Positions 35,801 through 48,595 are shown, numbered from the stretch's first letter. The stretch: 64,000 bases of DNA from Cryptomeria japonica (GCF_030272615.1 NC_081413.1:447312538-447376537); one strand, 5' to 3'. Numbers and translations are program-made. Notes: generated from the sequence alone by a model not told the origin.

Positions 35801-37296
35801 TGATAACTCAATGATGCAAAGTTAGTACCAAACCGGTACTGAGAGGGGGGGGTGAATTAGTATAGACAAAAATCTTTCCTCAAACTGGTTAGACAATAAA
35901 CACTACAAATGAACACTAACACCGGTTTGAAACAAAGTGCAACTGGTAAGTAAGGATGACTGAGACAAGCATTAACCGGTTGACACTTATCTTTTTCATA
36001 TAGTCTAATACTTCATTTCCATTTCACCCTAGTGCATGAATAGGTAATCAATCATCAAAATATATAAATAGCTAGAACAACATGATTTACCTTCAGACAC
36101 AAATCACTTGAGCCATCACATGAAAAACATCACACATGACACACAAATTTTTTTCACGTGGAAACCCAATTGGGAAAAACCACAGTGGGGATGAATACCC
36201 ACAAGCTATTTTGAACTCTTTAGAGGTTCGCTCTATTAGGAGCCTTCTGCGGTTAAATATTGATACAATAGGTTCTATTAGGAACCGATCCTATTAGGGA
36301 TCACTTGGTTAAGGGATGTCTAGAATACCCGGTTAAGGGTTAAACCCTGTTAAAGGTTACCTTGTTAGAGGATTTCAAGAACTCAATGGTTTTGAGTCAC
36401 CCTGTCAAAAGATTTACAGTAAGCAGGTTAAAGCTACCCTATTAATGGATTTCCCAACTATTGAAGTGGTTAGAGATCAATAGGTATTACAATGATCTGG
36501 TAACAACACTCAATGCCAATGCAGATCCGCTTTAGTTCCTCTTCATCTTCTGCACTTACACTCTGCAAGTATTACTTCTTTCCTCTGGTTTGGCAAGAAT
36601 CAAGTATCTCTTCACTTGGATACTCATACACAACTTTTGCCAACAACTTTAGAAAGAAACACAACATCGACCTTATAGGAAATAGATAGGTCAGTAGCAT
36701 AAACCCTAAACCCTAAACTTAAGTACTTCAAATAGTTCAATCCTGACCGTTGAGCATATTGCATTAAATGCAACAGTCTTGAACTGATCTCAAGACATTC
36801 TCCATCATTTGTTCTCCACTGCTTTCATGGTGGCTGATAACCCATCACGCATTTTCACCATTTACAGACTTTGCACATTCCTGAGGTAGATAGGAACAAT
36901 CTCCTTCATGCAAGGTCCTTCACGTGCACAAGACTAATGTGGCAACATGATATGTTTTGCATTACAATACTAACTCATCACACAAAGTCACTGGTTGAGT
37001 CACACAGACTTGAAGCCCTTCAACTGGAAACCCTGAAGTTAAGACTACCAACCGATAGTCATACAAAGCTTCCATGTACCGGTTCCTATAACCACATGTC
37101 GGTTCACCTTGAACAAACACACTGCTTCACTTTGGCACATATACCAGTTCTCACATATACTAGTTCTTGGTATCATACCGATTCTTTCTTCTTCAGCATA
37201 TTGACATTAATAACATATTGTTATCAATAGCATATTGACATCAATGACAACATAAAATGTCATCATGTCCTCATACTAGTTCACATAATGCAAACA
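35801..37296 (-). repeat. 5' LTR of copia element C
   Basis: + strand TGATAACTCAATGATG … ATGCAAACA. On the - strand it starts TGTTTGCATTATG and ends TGAGTTATCA. Pairs with 29941-31427. Confidence 0.92.
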
Positions 37297-37301
37297 GCTA
37301 C

Positions 37302-38180
37302 CCAGTTGGATACATTGGCAGCTATGAAGAAGCATGAGGAAGTTGATGCATTCCTTGTAGAATTTTGTCCTCATTGTAAACAACAAAAGAAAGATTGCAG
37401 ATATAAGATGGTTGCAAACATGGAAGTACCTGACTTCAAACCAATTCAAGGTGAGGATGAGAAAGTCTTCTATGTTTCTCAAAGAAAACCAAATTTTCAA
37501 AGACAAGGTATGCCACCCGATCCACTTTCTTTTTTGGTTATAGTGGTAATTCTTATGCACCAAATAACCAATGGCAACCACAGTATTCTCAAAATTTTGG
37601 TAACTATCCACATTGGTATGGGTCACAAGGCCAAGGGAAGCAATTTGCTAATCAAGTTCCATAGTGGCAAGAACCACAGGGGAACTGGTATCCACCTCAG
37701 GGTCAAGGGAACTAGTTTCAAGGGAATTGGCAACCTACCTCTCAATGGAGGGGAAACCAATCATGGCCAGCCCAATCTTTTGGATATCAGCCTCCTATTC
37801 AACAGCCACAACCTCCTACTTTAATGCCTCCTCCTGTAGCTACTACTACACCACCTAAACCAACACAGTTTCCTACTCAATTGTTGCAAAATCCAAATAT
37901 CAAATCTCAGTAACAACAACAAGCTTATTCAGCTGATGTTAATCAGTACCCAGCCTATTCTTTATCACTGGTTGACATACACCTCTGATCTAGAACAACT
38001 TTACCTAATCCCTCTCATCCAGTTATCACTGAGGTACAGGAGGAGCAAGAAATTTCTAATTCAACAGATACAATACCCCAGAGTCAAATATTGCCACCAT
38101 TTCCCCATATATTGCAAGACGAATAAGTTCCCATTGAACAACAACAAAGCTTTGATATTATTGATCAACTAAAGCACATT
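37302..38180 (+). pseudogene. Gag of element D, C-terminal half
   Basis: QLDTLAAMKKHEEVDAFLVE, then a Cys cluster CPHCKQQKKDC, then PIQGEDEKVFYV. A one-base shift near 37530 leads to a long Gln/Pro/Tyr/Trp-rich linker (QGQGKQF, NWYPPQGQGN, MPPPVATTTPP) to about 37980, as in Athila gag C-termini. TAG stops in this linker fall in CAG positions. Confidence 0.65.
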
Positions 38181-38195
38181 TATGTTAAAATTTCA

Positions 38196-38846
38196 TTGTT
38201 GCAAGCAATAAAAGATGTGCCTATATATGGTAAGGCATTGAGAGAGGCATGCCTAAAGAAACCTGGTAGGAAGAAAAAGGATCCACAAACAGTGCATGTT
38301 ATGGGTCAATTGGCTAATATCATGTTAGGTAAAATTGCAATTCCAAAGTATTCTGATCCAGGTAGTCCTGTTGTGAGTATAGTCATTAATGGTAGTCAAA
38401 TAAAGAATGCTTTGATTGATTTAGGAGCAGCCATTAATGTAACGACAAGGGAAATAATAAAACATCTAGAGATCAATAGTTTAAGGGCTACACCCACAGT
38501 TCTACAACTTGTTGATGACTCTACTATGAGACCTAACGGTATCATAGAGGATGTAGTAGTTATTCTAGATCCTTGGGAATATCCTATAGACTTTATGATT
38601 CTATCTCCAAAAGAAACATTGGGAGGATATCTGGTCATTTTGGGTAGACCTTGGCTTGCCACAGCTGATGCATATATTGGGTGTAGATCAGGAGACATGA
38701 TTATTTCAGATGGGAGTTCTACAAAAACATTAGCCTTTTATTCTCCAGCACAACCACAGCTTGAGCAACAACAATCTGTTTGGCCTATCATGGGGGAGGA
38801 ATCTGAAGAAATTGACTCTATTAATCACCTTATGATGATTTATTGA
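38196..38846 (+). pseudogene. Aspartic protease of element D
   Basis: A complete frame without an internal stop: VPIYGKALREACLKKPGRKK, ALIDLGAAINVTTREI (catalytic Asp, Athila DLGA type), GYLVILGRPWLATADAYIGC (second conserved block). It lies between gag and RT as in gypsy elements. It ends at TGA 38844. A spacer (38847-39060) links it to RT. Confidence 0.75.
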
Positions 38847-39062
38847 GGACCACTCATGCAGTTATATGATGAGGAATCAATTCTTTATAAAATACTGATA
38901 AATGAATTTATAGAAGAGCAAAAATTACAGGAATTGGTTCTGAATATTATAGGTTTGGACTTTCCTACAGCCACTGATATTTTGCATACTCTATTGCTGT
39001 AGGAATTATCTTTTTCTCACTTTTCTGATATAAACTAGATTGATCTTACTATTAAGATAGAG

Positions 39063-40130
39063 GTGGAATTGATGAAATATTTGTATATCAATAGATATCT
39101 ATCAGATATTCAAAAAGAGGGCCTTGTAGACTTGTTGAAACTCCATAAAAATGCTTTTGCATGGGATTACAAGGATATGAGTGGGATTGATCCAGTATTT
39201 TATACTCATCGTATTTACATGAAGGATGATTGTTACCCACTTACACAACCTCAAAGAAGAGTCAATCTTGCCTTGAAGGAGATAGTTAAAGAAGAATTAC
39301 AGAAATTGTTGAAAGTTGGGTCTATCTATCCTATCTCTGATAGTCAATGGGTATCACCTTTGGTGATAGTGCCTAAAAAAGGAGGCAAATGGAGGGTATG
39401 TGTCTATTATAGAGCTCTTAATTTAGCAACAAGAAAAGATCATTTTCCATTGCCATTTGAGGATCAGGTATTAGATTCTCTTGCTGGTAAGAGATATTTT
39501 TCATTCCTTGATGGATTTAGTGGCTACAATCAGATACAGATAGCCCTAGAGGATCAAGAGAAGACAACATTTACTTGCCCATGGGGTACATATGCATATT
39601 TTGTTCTTCCTTTTGGGTTGTGTAATGGTCCAGCCACTTTTCAAAGGGCAGTGATTAGTATTTTTTCTGATATTTCTCAAGATATTATGGAAATTTACAT
39701 GGATGACTTCACAACTTATGGTTCTGAATTTGATCAAGCATTGGGTAATTTGAAAAAAGTTTTGCAGTGATGTGAAGACTACAATTTTTCTTTAAACAGT
39801 GAGAAGTGTTTTATCATGATTGAAGAAGGAATAGTCCTTGGTCATCATATATCTGTACAAGGCATACAGGTGGATCCATCAAAGATTAAGGTCATTCAGC
39901 ATACCAATGACCTTGTGAAGCAAAAAGATGTGAGAAGTTTTCTTACTCATGCTGGATACTACAGAAGGTTTATCAAAGATTTCAGTAAAATTGCAAGTCC
40001 CTTATTTTCACCGCTTACCAAAGATGCAGAATTTAAATGGACCCCAACATGCAATGAAGCTTTCTTAAAGCTTAAGCATGATTTGACTCAAGCACCAGTT
40101 CTTAAGGGGCCAAATTGGTCTTTACCATTC
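39063..40130 (+). pseudogene. Reverse transcriptase of element D
   Basis: HKNAFAWDYKDMSGIDPVFY, VIVPKKGGKWRVCVYYRALN, FPLPFEDQVLDSLAGKRYFS, FVLPFGLCNGPATFQRAV and the catalytic YMDDFTTYG box. A TGA at 39768 stands where VLQRC is expected (CGA to TGA). After it, EKCFIMIEEGIVLGH and FLTHAGYYRRFIKDFS continue in a shifted frame. Gypsy type. In D it joins RNase H directly. Confidence 0.88.
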
Positions 40131-40560
40131 CAAATCCATGCAGATGCATCTGATTATGCAATAGGAGTAGTGCTAGGCCAAAGAATTAACAAATTGAAAA
40201 ATGCAATATATTATATTAGTAAGAATTTGCAGGGACCTGAATTGAATTACACAGTTACTGAAAAGGAAATGCTAGCTGTCATATATGCACTTAACAAATT
40301 TAGACACTATATCACATGGTATCCCATATTTGTGCATACAGATCATACTGCAATAAGATATCTCATGAATAAGCCATCAATTACTAGTAGATTAGCTCAC
40401 TGGTTATTTTTGATGCAAGAATTTGATATCACAGTTGTTGATAAGCCAGGGAAGTCTAATGTGGTTGCAGATTATCTTTCACGTCTTCAATTGCAAGAAG
40501 ATTCTACAATAATAGATGACACTTTTCCAAATGAACAACATTTGTTTCTCATACAGGCTC
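40131..40560 (+). pseudogene. RNase H of element D
   Basis: PFQIHADASDYAIGVVLGQR (first Asp), NYTVTEKEMLAVIYALNKFR (Glu), FVHTDHTAIRYLMNKPSIT (Asp), then VVADYLSRLQ, a gypsy RNase H ending. Open through this stretch. Confidence 0.88.
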
Positions 40561-42005
40561 ACACCCCTTGGTATGCTGGTATTGCCAACTATCTAGCTAC
40601 AGCTAAGATGCCAATTTATTTCTCTCCTAGGGAAAAAAGGTTGCTAGTTGAAAAAAGTTTTAACTTTTCATGGATTGTTGATTGTCTATTTTATACTGGA
40701 CCTGAACAAGTCATGCAAAGATGTGTCAGAGAAGATGAAACATATCACATCCTGCATGCATGTCATGATAAACCATGTGGAGGTCATTTTGCTACCAAAA
40801 GAACAACACTGAAAATACTTAATACAGGATACTATTGGCCCACATTACACAAGGATGTAACTCAGTACACAAGGAAATGTGACAGATGTCAATGAATGGG
40901 CAAACCTACAAAATTTGATGAGATGCCACTATATACTCAAATATCAGTTGCACCATTTGACAAGTGGGGATTAGATTTTGTTGGCCCAATTGATCCCCCT
41001 TCTAATGGCGAATCTTATATCTTGGTATGTACAGACTATGTAACAAAATGGGTAGAAGCTAGAGCCATTACACATGCAAGAGATAATAAGGTGGCTGAGT
41101 TTCTCTATGAGGAGATATTTACAAGATATGGAGTACCAAGGGAAATTGTCTCTTACCAAGGACCTCAATTTACTTCAATATTGATAAAGGCTTTGGTTAA
41201 TGAATACAATATAAGACACAAGAAATCTACTCCATATCATCCACAGTCTAATGGATAGGTAGAAGTTACAAATAGAGAGCTTGAGGCTATTCTTACAAAA
41301 ACAGTGTCTGTTCATAGGAAAGATTGGTCTCATCGGCTTTCAGAAGCAATTTGGGCATATAGAACAACTTGGAAGACACCAATTGGTTTCACACCTTTTG
41401 AGATAGTTTATTGCAAAAAGAAATGATGCTTACTGAATTTGAGCATGAAACTTTGAGAACAACTTTGCAATTAAATATGACATTGTTTGAAGCACAGAAA
41501 GAACACATTCAATAATTAAATGCTCTAGATGAATGGGGAAAGATAGTTGTTCACCAGATGGAATTGATTCAAAATCAAAGAGCAAAATGGCATGATAAAT
41601 ATATCAGGGAAAAGAAATTCAAAGTTGGTGAATGGGCACTACTTTGTGATTCCATGTATAAAGATGCTATGCAAAAGCTTCAAACTCGATGGTTAGGTCC
41701 TTATGAGATAGAAGAAGTTTTCCAGAATGGAGCAATCCATTTGTCTACATTTGATCCTATTCGATTTTAAACTCTTAGTAAGTGGGCATCGACTAAGACT
41801 ATATCATAAGCCAACTACTAGAGAAGAGTTCCTACAACTGTTTGTTCCACAAAGTGACATAAAGGTTCCTGCAACCATTGAAAATGTTCCTGTAGCAACT
41901 GATACGGATTCTGCAGTAACTCATGAGCTTCATGTTACAATTAAGCAAGCTAATAAAGGTAATGTTCCTGCAGCCTCTGCAGTGAACATAATTGCTAGTT
42001 ACTAA
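40561..42005 (+). pseudogene. Integrase of element D
   Basis: HHCC finger (HILHACHDKPCGGHFATK … CDRCQ), TGA at 40893 in CQRMGKP, then core DKWGLDFVGPIDPPSNGES. The second catalytic Asp of SDQGPQF is Tyr (SYQGPQF, codon 41154-41156), so the core is inactive as read. TAG at 41256 interrupts HPQSNG-Q-VE. The C-terminal part (WHDKYIREKKFKVGEWALL, WLGPYEIEEVFQNGAIHL) ends at 42003. No chromodomain. Confidence 0.82.
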
Positions 42006-42474
42006 TAAAATATTTGCATTTTATATGGGAATATTCTTCTCCGTACAGAAAATCCCATCCACAACATTCCATCCCACATTCTTGCCTGTCATTTCATTTC
42101 ATTTCACCTTGATTTTCATGCAATTGCAGGTACGTGTATATTGTATTTTATTTTAATTATGCATTTATTAGTTCATTATGATTATATCCTATTAAAATCT
42201 GCTCCTCTACTCAAAATCTTGTCAGCTTGTGTGGACACGTGCTAGGTTAAGTTGGGGGGGTTCTTTATGGTTCATTTTCCAATATGATTAATTATCAGTC
42301 CTTTTTGGTACCCCAAATTGATCTACTCCCCATCATTACTAATTATGTTATTATTTCACGCAAGTGAATAATAAAGTCTGCCGCCAGAATTAAGATATGT
42401 AAAAAGATTTCAGTTTTAGCAATACTGTCAAATATTCTGGTTCAGTTGCATAGAGAAAAATATCAGAGTAAAAG
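42006..42474 (+). other. Spacer between pol and the 3' ORF of D, with a PPT-like tract
   Basis: No gene. AAGTTGGGGGGG at 42249-42260 closely matches the terminal polypurine tract AAAGTTGGGGGG at 44769-44780, but lies 2.5 kb inside. Confidence 0.6.
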
Positions 42475-44770
42475 ATGGGTGATGATCTAATTCACCATGA
42501 GCCAACGGTCCATGAAGGGTTGCAGCAAGATGGTCTTTGTGAGCATTATTTTTGAAACCATGGTTGGTTGGATTACTTCTTGAAAATTAGGGATTACAAC
42601 GAAGAAATTGCTGCAGAATTCATGCATTCCTTTGATGAAGGAGAAGCTACAGTTAAAGGTTTGAGGGTAATTGCTATGGAACAATGAATAGCAGAAGTAA
42701 CAGGGTTGCTGCTGGAAGGAGAACTCTTTCCAGAATCAAAAGACACAAGGAGTGCCAGGGCAGAGTTCACAACTCCCATTGACGGACCCTTAATGGTGGA
42801 TAGACAAGGAAATAGAAGGGTTTCTCTACCAGCACATTGGCCTCAAGTAGCTTTGTATGTTATGAAATATATTACATGTGATGGGCGGTATTCAAAACTG
42901 CATTGACCTCATTTTAAGTCACTTAGCCATTTGCGGCATGGTCGGCGAGTTAATGTACCTAATTTCTTATACCATCTCATTTCTATAAGTTCTAAGGAGA
43001 TGCAAAAGAATGGAAATCGCTCTGTTAGCCATCATGGACTAGTTAAGCTACTTGTATAGCAGTCCCTGAGAGATGTTTCACAAATGGAATGGGGTGTATT
43101 TGAGGATATGCAGCAATTTAGGGTTGATTATGCCCCTGTTGCACATAATCCGCCGATTGAAGAAGAAAATGTTGCAGATAATCCACCTATTGAAGATGAG
43201 GGTTTATTTGTTGCTGAAGGAGCCACAATTATTATGGAAGAAAATATTGAATCGAAACCAATTGAAGAACAACCCTCTACTTCTCTTCAAAGAGTTTCAC
43301 CAATTTTGCAAAGGAAGGGAAAAGAGTTAGAAATGGGTGAAACAGAAAAAAAGAATTTATTACTTGGCTGCAGGTAACTCAGATTCCTCCTACAGCCAAG
43401 AGGTGTAGGAAAAAAATAAAAGCTCCTATAGCCATTCCAAAAGTGTATGTGAGAAGAACATGAAGGAGGACACAGAAGACTCAACCTGTGGGTAATCCAG
43501 CAGAGGTTATTGTAGTAGAAACATTGGAAAAAGGAAGCCCAGTGGAGGATGAAATTCAAGAAAATGTTGTGGAGAATAAACTAGAAAATCTTGCTTCTGT
43601 GGCACTACAATTTGAAGAAAATGTTGAAGATGTTCTACAATAGCCTGAGGAGAATATGGGAGGTATGCCAGCTCAGAATGAGGATTTTATTGAAGCAATC
43701 CCATGATATAAGGTAGTACCTATAAGACTTCCTTCATCCCCAAGTATTTTATCTATTTCTTTAACATTTTATAGATAATGGGAAATAGAGAAGGATAAGT
43801 TGCAAGGGATTATTGATAAATAACAAAAAGAGATTGAAAAGAGAGATAACAGAATTGAAGAATTAGAAGCTAAGGTAGAAATAATTTATGGTATTGTCCT
43901 TGAGTTGATGTAGTGTAGGGTACCTCCAAGAATTTATGCAGTACATTTAAAGGAGCGGTATCTGAACTTCAAATTAAACCGCATTGTTAGGGACCTTAAT
44001 CCTTCCTTACAGACACCTAAAGAATTCTTTTCTGCTTATCAAACCTCTCCACCTGCTATGAAAATTTTTCTATGTGAATTATATTTACATAACTATGTTC
44101 TACCTTCAGATAGGGAGTGGAATCCTTTATTGTATATTGGGGATATCCATGTTAGATCTTTAATGTCATGGATCCAAAATGAGATTATCATAGGGCCACA
44201 AGCCAGGGAGTATGAAAAATTAGAGCTTGACTGTCCATTGCCTTTAAGAAGGGAAACACAAGAACCAAGGGTTCTTTATTATGATTGGCAAAAGTTATTA
44301 ATAAGAGATGATGTTAGTAAAATGGTGCTTCCAATGAGAGAAGAAGTTTATCAAGCATATGAGCATTTGGTTCAAACTAGTAGGACAGCTGCAATGGAAG
44401 GGTTAACTCAGTGCTAGAATAATCTATGGGAACATTTAAAATAGGGAGAACCTTACTCACTACAAAATTTTCATGCAGCCATGCAAAGAGCTCCCAGATA
44501 CATACAGTTAGGTAGGGAGAAAGCCAACAACTAGATACCATTGATTTTTCAACCTCCGATCCTTATGTGGCCACTCTTGGCATGCCAGCCAATAGAGCAA
44601 AATTATGATGTATTCACAGAAGAAACAACTAGATGGTCTAGGCTGAAAAAATGAAAGGATTTTATTGGAACTTGGCTTCAGGCGGGATAGATCAGGGCAC
44701 TGTTGGTGATTTAAGGGTTACAATGAGAATCAAAATTTTTTCTTTTGCTACAAGATCAACAAACTCTTAA
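42475..44770 (+). pseudogene. 3' extra ORF of element D
   Basis: ATG 42475 (MGDDLIHHEPTVHEGLQ), in one frame to 43377, then shifted. The N-terminal part holds AEFMHSFDEGEATVKGLRV, IAEVTGLLLEGELFPESKDT, SLPAHWPQVALYVMKYITCDGRYSKLH and VPNFLYHLISISSKEMQKNG. It resembles the ORF widespread in plant retroelements (transposase_32 or Athila ORF1 type); this is my judgement by eye. An acidic repeat part follows (NPPIEE/NPPIEDEG), then coil and a C-terminal part (FLCELYLHNYVLPSDREWNP, DWQKLLIRDDVSKMVLPM). I see no signal peptide or membrane segment, so it does not look like an envelope. Most stops are TAG or TGA. Confidence 0.6.
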
Positions 44771-44780
44771 AGTTGGGGGG
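44769..44780 (+). other. Polypurine tract of D
   Basis: AAAGTTGGGGGG just before the LTR start TGATAAGTTG. Confidence 0.85.
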
Positions 44781-44782
44781 CA

Positions 44783-46042
44783 TGATAAGTTGATACTTTG
44801 TCATGTTTTTACCATCAAAACTCTTAGGTTTTTGACATCTTTTGGGTTGCATTGTGGTAGTAAAGTATTATGAATTGACTATATGTATTCCATGTGTAAA
44901 CCTAAACTTATGAAATCATGTTTGAACTTTGCTGGTCTATTCTTACAGCCATGCCAATGTATTCCTGCAACCAAGTGGTTTGTTCCTATTGTTATGCAAA
45001 TTATTTGGGATAATGTTATATGTGAGTTAATAAATGTATTAATTAAGTAAAATACATATGCATGTCATTGTATGTTGTTCTTGTTTAGTGCAGATAATAA
45101 ATGATGCCATGATGGATGTTCTCCTTTTGCGCCTAAGGAATAAAGAATCATGGATGAGATAACTGGAGATCAAACTGAAGAGAAGCTAAGTGAGTGCAAG
45201 ATATGGCATAACTGGAGCAGCCATACATCACTATGGGAGTTTAACTCTAGTGGGCATTGAATTCCCAAAATATTGCTATGGTGTACAAAGACTATGGTTC
45301 AGTTTAGATCCACATTTCCTGCAGCCAAGATCTAGTTATCTTCTTCATTTGTCAATCATCTGCCTCTTCTTCTGGGCGTGATTTGAGTTGTCCATTGTAG
45401 TTGACCTTTGCTTTATAATAAGCTCTTCCTTTTTCTTAGAAGTTAGATAGAATAGAAAGGAGTAGAGAAGAGAATTTTGACATGCATTCTAGAGTTTTTC
45501 TTTTAGAACATGTAATCATTTTCAGGAAGAAATGAATGAAAAATATGTTGTTTTGATCTGTTAAAAGTATTTTGCTAGAAGCTTGATATCACTCATCCAA
45601 GGGGGCCCCCTTGGTGAGTGATCATGTGTTTATGTTCATTGAAATTATTTCTCCTTTAGTTGCAATAGAAGTTCATGCCTGGATTGTTCCTGCAGCCACT
45701 GGAAATAGATCCACTGACTGTTCTTGCAGCCAAGCCAGAACAGAGTGATTTTTGTTATTTACATTAGAGCATTCCAGCAGAGTTTTTATAAGTTTTCATG
45801 TAGCCTTCTATTATTTCCATTCTTGCTTTTCCTTTCTGCATAATGTTAGTTACTACAGCAATGCAGAATAGCCATTGAAGGAGCTTAGTGCATATATAGT
45901 GCAGACCCATTTCAAGTTTTATGTATGTGGGTTGATAACTAAATAAACACTAGCCATGGAAATAGTAACTTTACCAGATGAATGTGCAAACTTCAGATTG
46001 AGATTTCAATTAGAGTTATTATTATTATAGTTGGAGTAGACA
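44783..46042 (+). repeat. 3' LTR of element D
   Basis: TGATAAGTTGATAC … GGAGTAGACA. Pairs with 27665-28902. It has the same TTCCTGCAGCCA-like words, better preserved at 45318, 45687 and 45720. Confidence 0.92.
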
Positions 46043-46047
46043 AAAGG
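46043..46047. other. Target-site duplication of D, right (AAAGG)
   Basis: One base differs from AAAGA at 27660-27664. Confidence 0.65.
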
Positions 46048-46052
46048 CTTGA

Positions 46053-48595
46053 ATGAAAACTAGAGTAAGACTATCACAGGCTATTATGGACAAATATCAG
46101 AAAGAAATTTGTTTTGTAGTCAAGAGAGATGAAATTTGGATGGAGGCAGTTGTCCCTAGAACTATCTAGGTAACTGAAATGGGCTATGAAACAGATGATA
46201 ATATTATTGAAAATTATGCAACAACCCTCCTTGAAGAACCAAAGGAACCCACTGAGAAAGTTTTTGGAAATGTTGAAACAATTGAAAGTGGAATTTAGTC
46301 TAGAAAAAGGGTTAAGAAGGTCGAAGAAATAGTAAGAAAAGGAACCCAGCAAGCAAAAGTAATTAAGGAAGATGTTTTAAACCAAACTGGTATAAAGGAA
46401 AGTGAGTTGGAAGGACTTCAACCGAAACCTGATCTTTCACTAGTTGGAACCTCCTCTGAGAGTGATATGCCAGTGGTATTTAAAAGGGTAGAAAGGAAAA
46501 GAAAACCCTCACTGGTACCCTCACCTACACCTAGGAAAACAAGGCAAAAACAACAGGCAATGAGGCCTCCAGTGAAAAAGAAGTTGACACCTAAGAAGAA
46601 AAGAAAGGTAAATTGAAAAACATCAGCAAAATATAAACTATTAAGTGAAATAACTAAAGATGGTAAATTGAAAAACATCAGCAAAATATACAACAAACTA
46701 TCGGTAGATGACAAGGAAAGCATAGAGATCAATGTAATTTTACACTTAAATATATATAAGAAATTTTTGATGGAAGTTGTTGATGAAATACCAAATGATC
46801 TGTATAGGAGATTAGAAGCTAGAAGGTTAGCCATCGTTGAGTTGGACAAGAAAATAAAGATTGAGAAATTACTTATAGTACATCCAGTTAACTCACCTGA
46901 TGAAATAGACAAATTAATCAGTGAAGCAAATTGGATAGTATTTTCAACTACTCATCGACATGTAGCACTGATGGCATGTAGAGTAAATGAAGTCTCTGAG
47001 GAAATATCAGATGCATGGGATATATTCTTTATGGAAAAAGAAAAAGAGGAAGAATTACTCAGACCAAAGACTATTAAAGTATATCAAAAGGACAAAGATA
47101 AGGGGAAAGGTAAGGTAGGTGGACCTCCAAGCCTGAAAATAACTGATAACTTAACCCCACCTCCTTCGGATACTCCACCAGTAGATACTACAGACAGTCA
47201 ACCCACTATTGAGAGTATGGAGACTCCATTAGAGGATACAAATCCTGAGTCTAAAGTTTTGTACACGGTGAATATAAATACTCAAGAAGTAAATATTATG
47301 GTTGAGAGAGAAACCACTAAGGATAAGAAGACAGATGTGACTGCTGAGTCACTGGTTGTAGATGTTGAGGTTGAGGTATATGAACTTGTAAATATAAACA
47401 CAGAAAACCTACTCAGACAGAGCAACCTGCAAAGGACACCACTAGTAAACCATTAGAGAAACCAGTAGATAAAACTGAAAAACAATTAGGAGAACCGGCA
47501 ATGGACAGTGCAGAGGTACAAATAAAGAAACCAGAAGTGCATACAGAGACATAGATTGAGAAACCTTCTAAGATATAGATTTAAAAAATAGAACAAAAGC
47601 AAGTTGAGACACAAGTTCAGGCAGAGATAGTGCCACCGGCTAAAACTGAAAAGCCCAAACCTTTGTTTGTAGAAATGCAAACACACACTGACCTACCAGA
47701 GGTCGAATCAAGAAAAGTGATTACTACAACTGGTAGTATGGATATTGTGAAGACAGTTGGATAGACATCTGGTACTTCTATGGAAGAATTCTGACCTACA
47801 AATGTAATAGAGGTCTTATTGGATTCAATAAATAAGATCACAAAATGCAATGCACAAGCCTATAAGGCTATTGATGACATAATTCCCATTCTTAAATTGA
47901 CAACACCAAAGTGTATTGTAGATAACAAAGATTCTTTAGGTCAACTAGACACATTGTCTAAGTTCATCACTGACAACATTTTGACAGTTAATCAAATAAA
48001 TAAGGATACATTTAAAGAGAGATTGATTAAGAAAAAAGAGAAATTATTTGAGGAAATTGTGAAGAAGAATAAGGAGAAAATGGACACCTTGTTATCAGAT
48101 CTAGGAAAAACAATTTTGGATTTTAAGAAAATGTACAAGGATACATGCAAAATAGACATGTTGACACAAGATATAGATTCAGAGATCAGCAAAACTCAAA
48201 CTAAAATAAACAATGCTCCTGACAATTTGATAGGTACATCCAATTCATTTTTGGAGATAGAAAAGAAAATTGGAGATCTAGAAGAGAAAATTGAGAAGCT
48301 AGAGAAGGACAAAGAAAAGGTTAAGGATAAGGCAAAGAACTTGAAATGTAGACTCGGTCCCAAACTAGATTACCTCATTTCTTTGAGAAAAGAAATTTTA
48401 GAGGCTCTGGTTCCCTGACTTAAGACACCAGAAGAGAAAATGCACATACTCACTAATACAGTTCAGTGAACCCAAGATGCATTACAGGAAAGCACAAGAT
48501 TTAGTGACAGCGTAAAACTGATTTTGACAGATATATTTTAGATCATAACCCACCGGTTACAAGAATCTAGATAGGACTCCACTGACAATGAATGA
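46053..48595 (+). pseudogene. Element A ORF2, C-terminal part
   Basis: Resumes after D. MKTRVRLSQAIMDKYQKEI, then an acidic segment, a basic segment (RKRKPSLVPSPTPRKTRQKQ, VKKKLTPKKKRKVN, possibly a nuclear signal), a globular part (VVDEIPNDLYRRLEARRLAI, DEIDKLISEANWIVFS, EVSEEISDAWDIFFMEKEKE), a Thr/Pro linker (47150-47450), a shift near 47410, then coiled coil (LEIEKKIGDLEEKIEKLEKD) to 48418 and beyond. Stops are mainly TAG (for example after HTETQ-like HTET and VPRTI) with some TGA. No catalytic motif. Probably a large structural or regulatory protein of the non-autonomous element. Confidence 0.55.
46607..46690 (+). repeat. 29-bp direct duplication
   Basis: GGTAAATTGAAAAACATCAG plus nine further identical bases occur at 46607-46635 and 46662-46690, 55 bp apart, inside ORF2 of A. 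Confidence 0.95.

Noticed and set aside
39063-42005. Endogenous pararetrovirus (caulimovirid) polymerase
   Set aside because: LTRs, polypurine tract and an integrase after RNase H identify a Ty3/gypsy retrotransposon.
42475-44770. Envelope gene of an endogenous retrovirus
   Set aside because: No signal peptide, no membrane helix, no furin-like site; the N-terminal part resembles plant retroelement ORFs.
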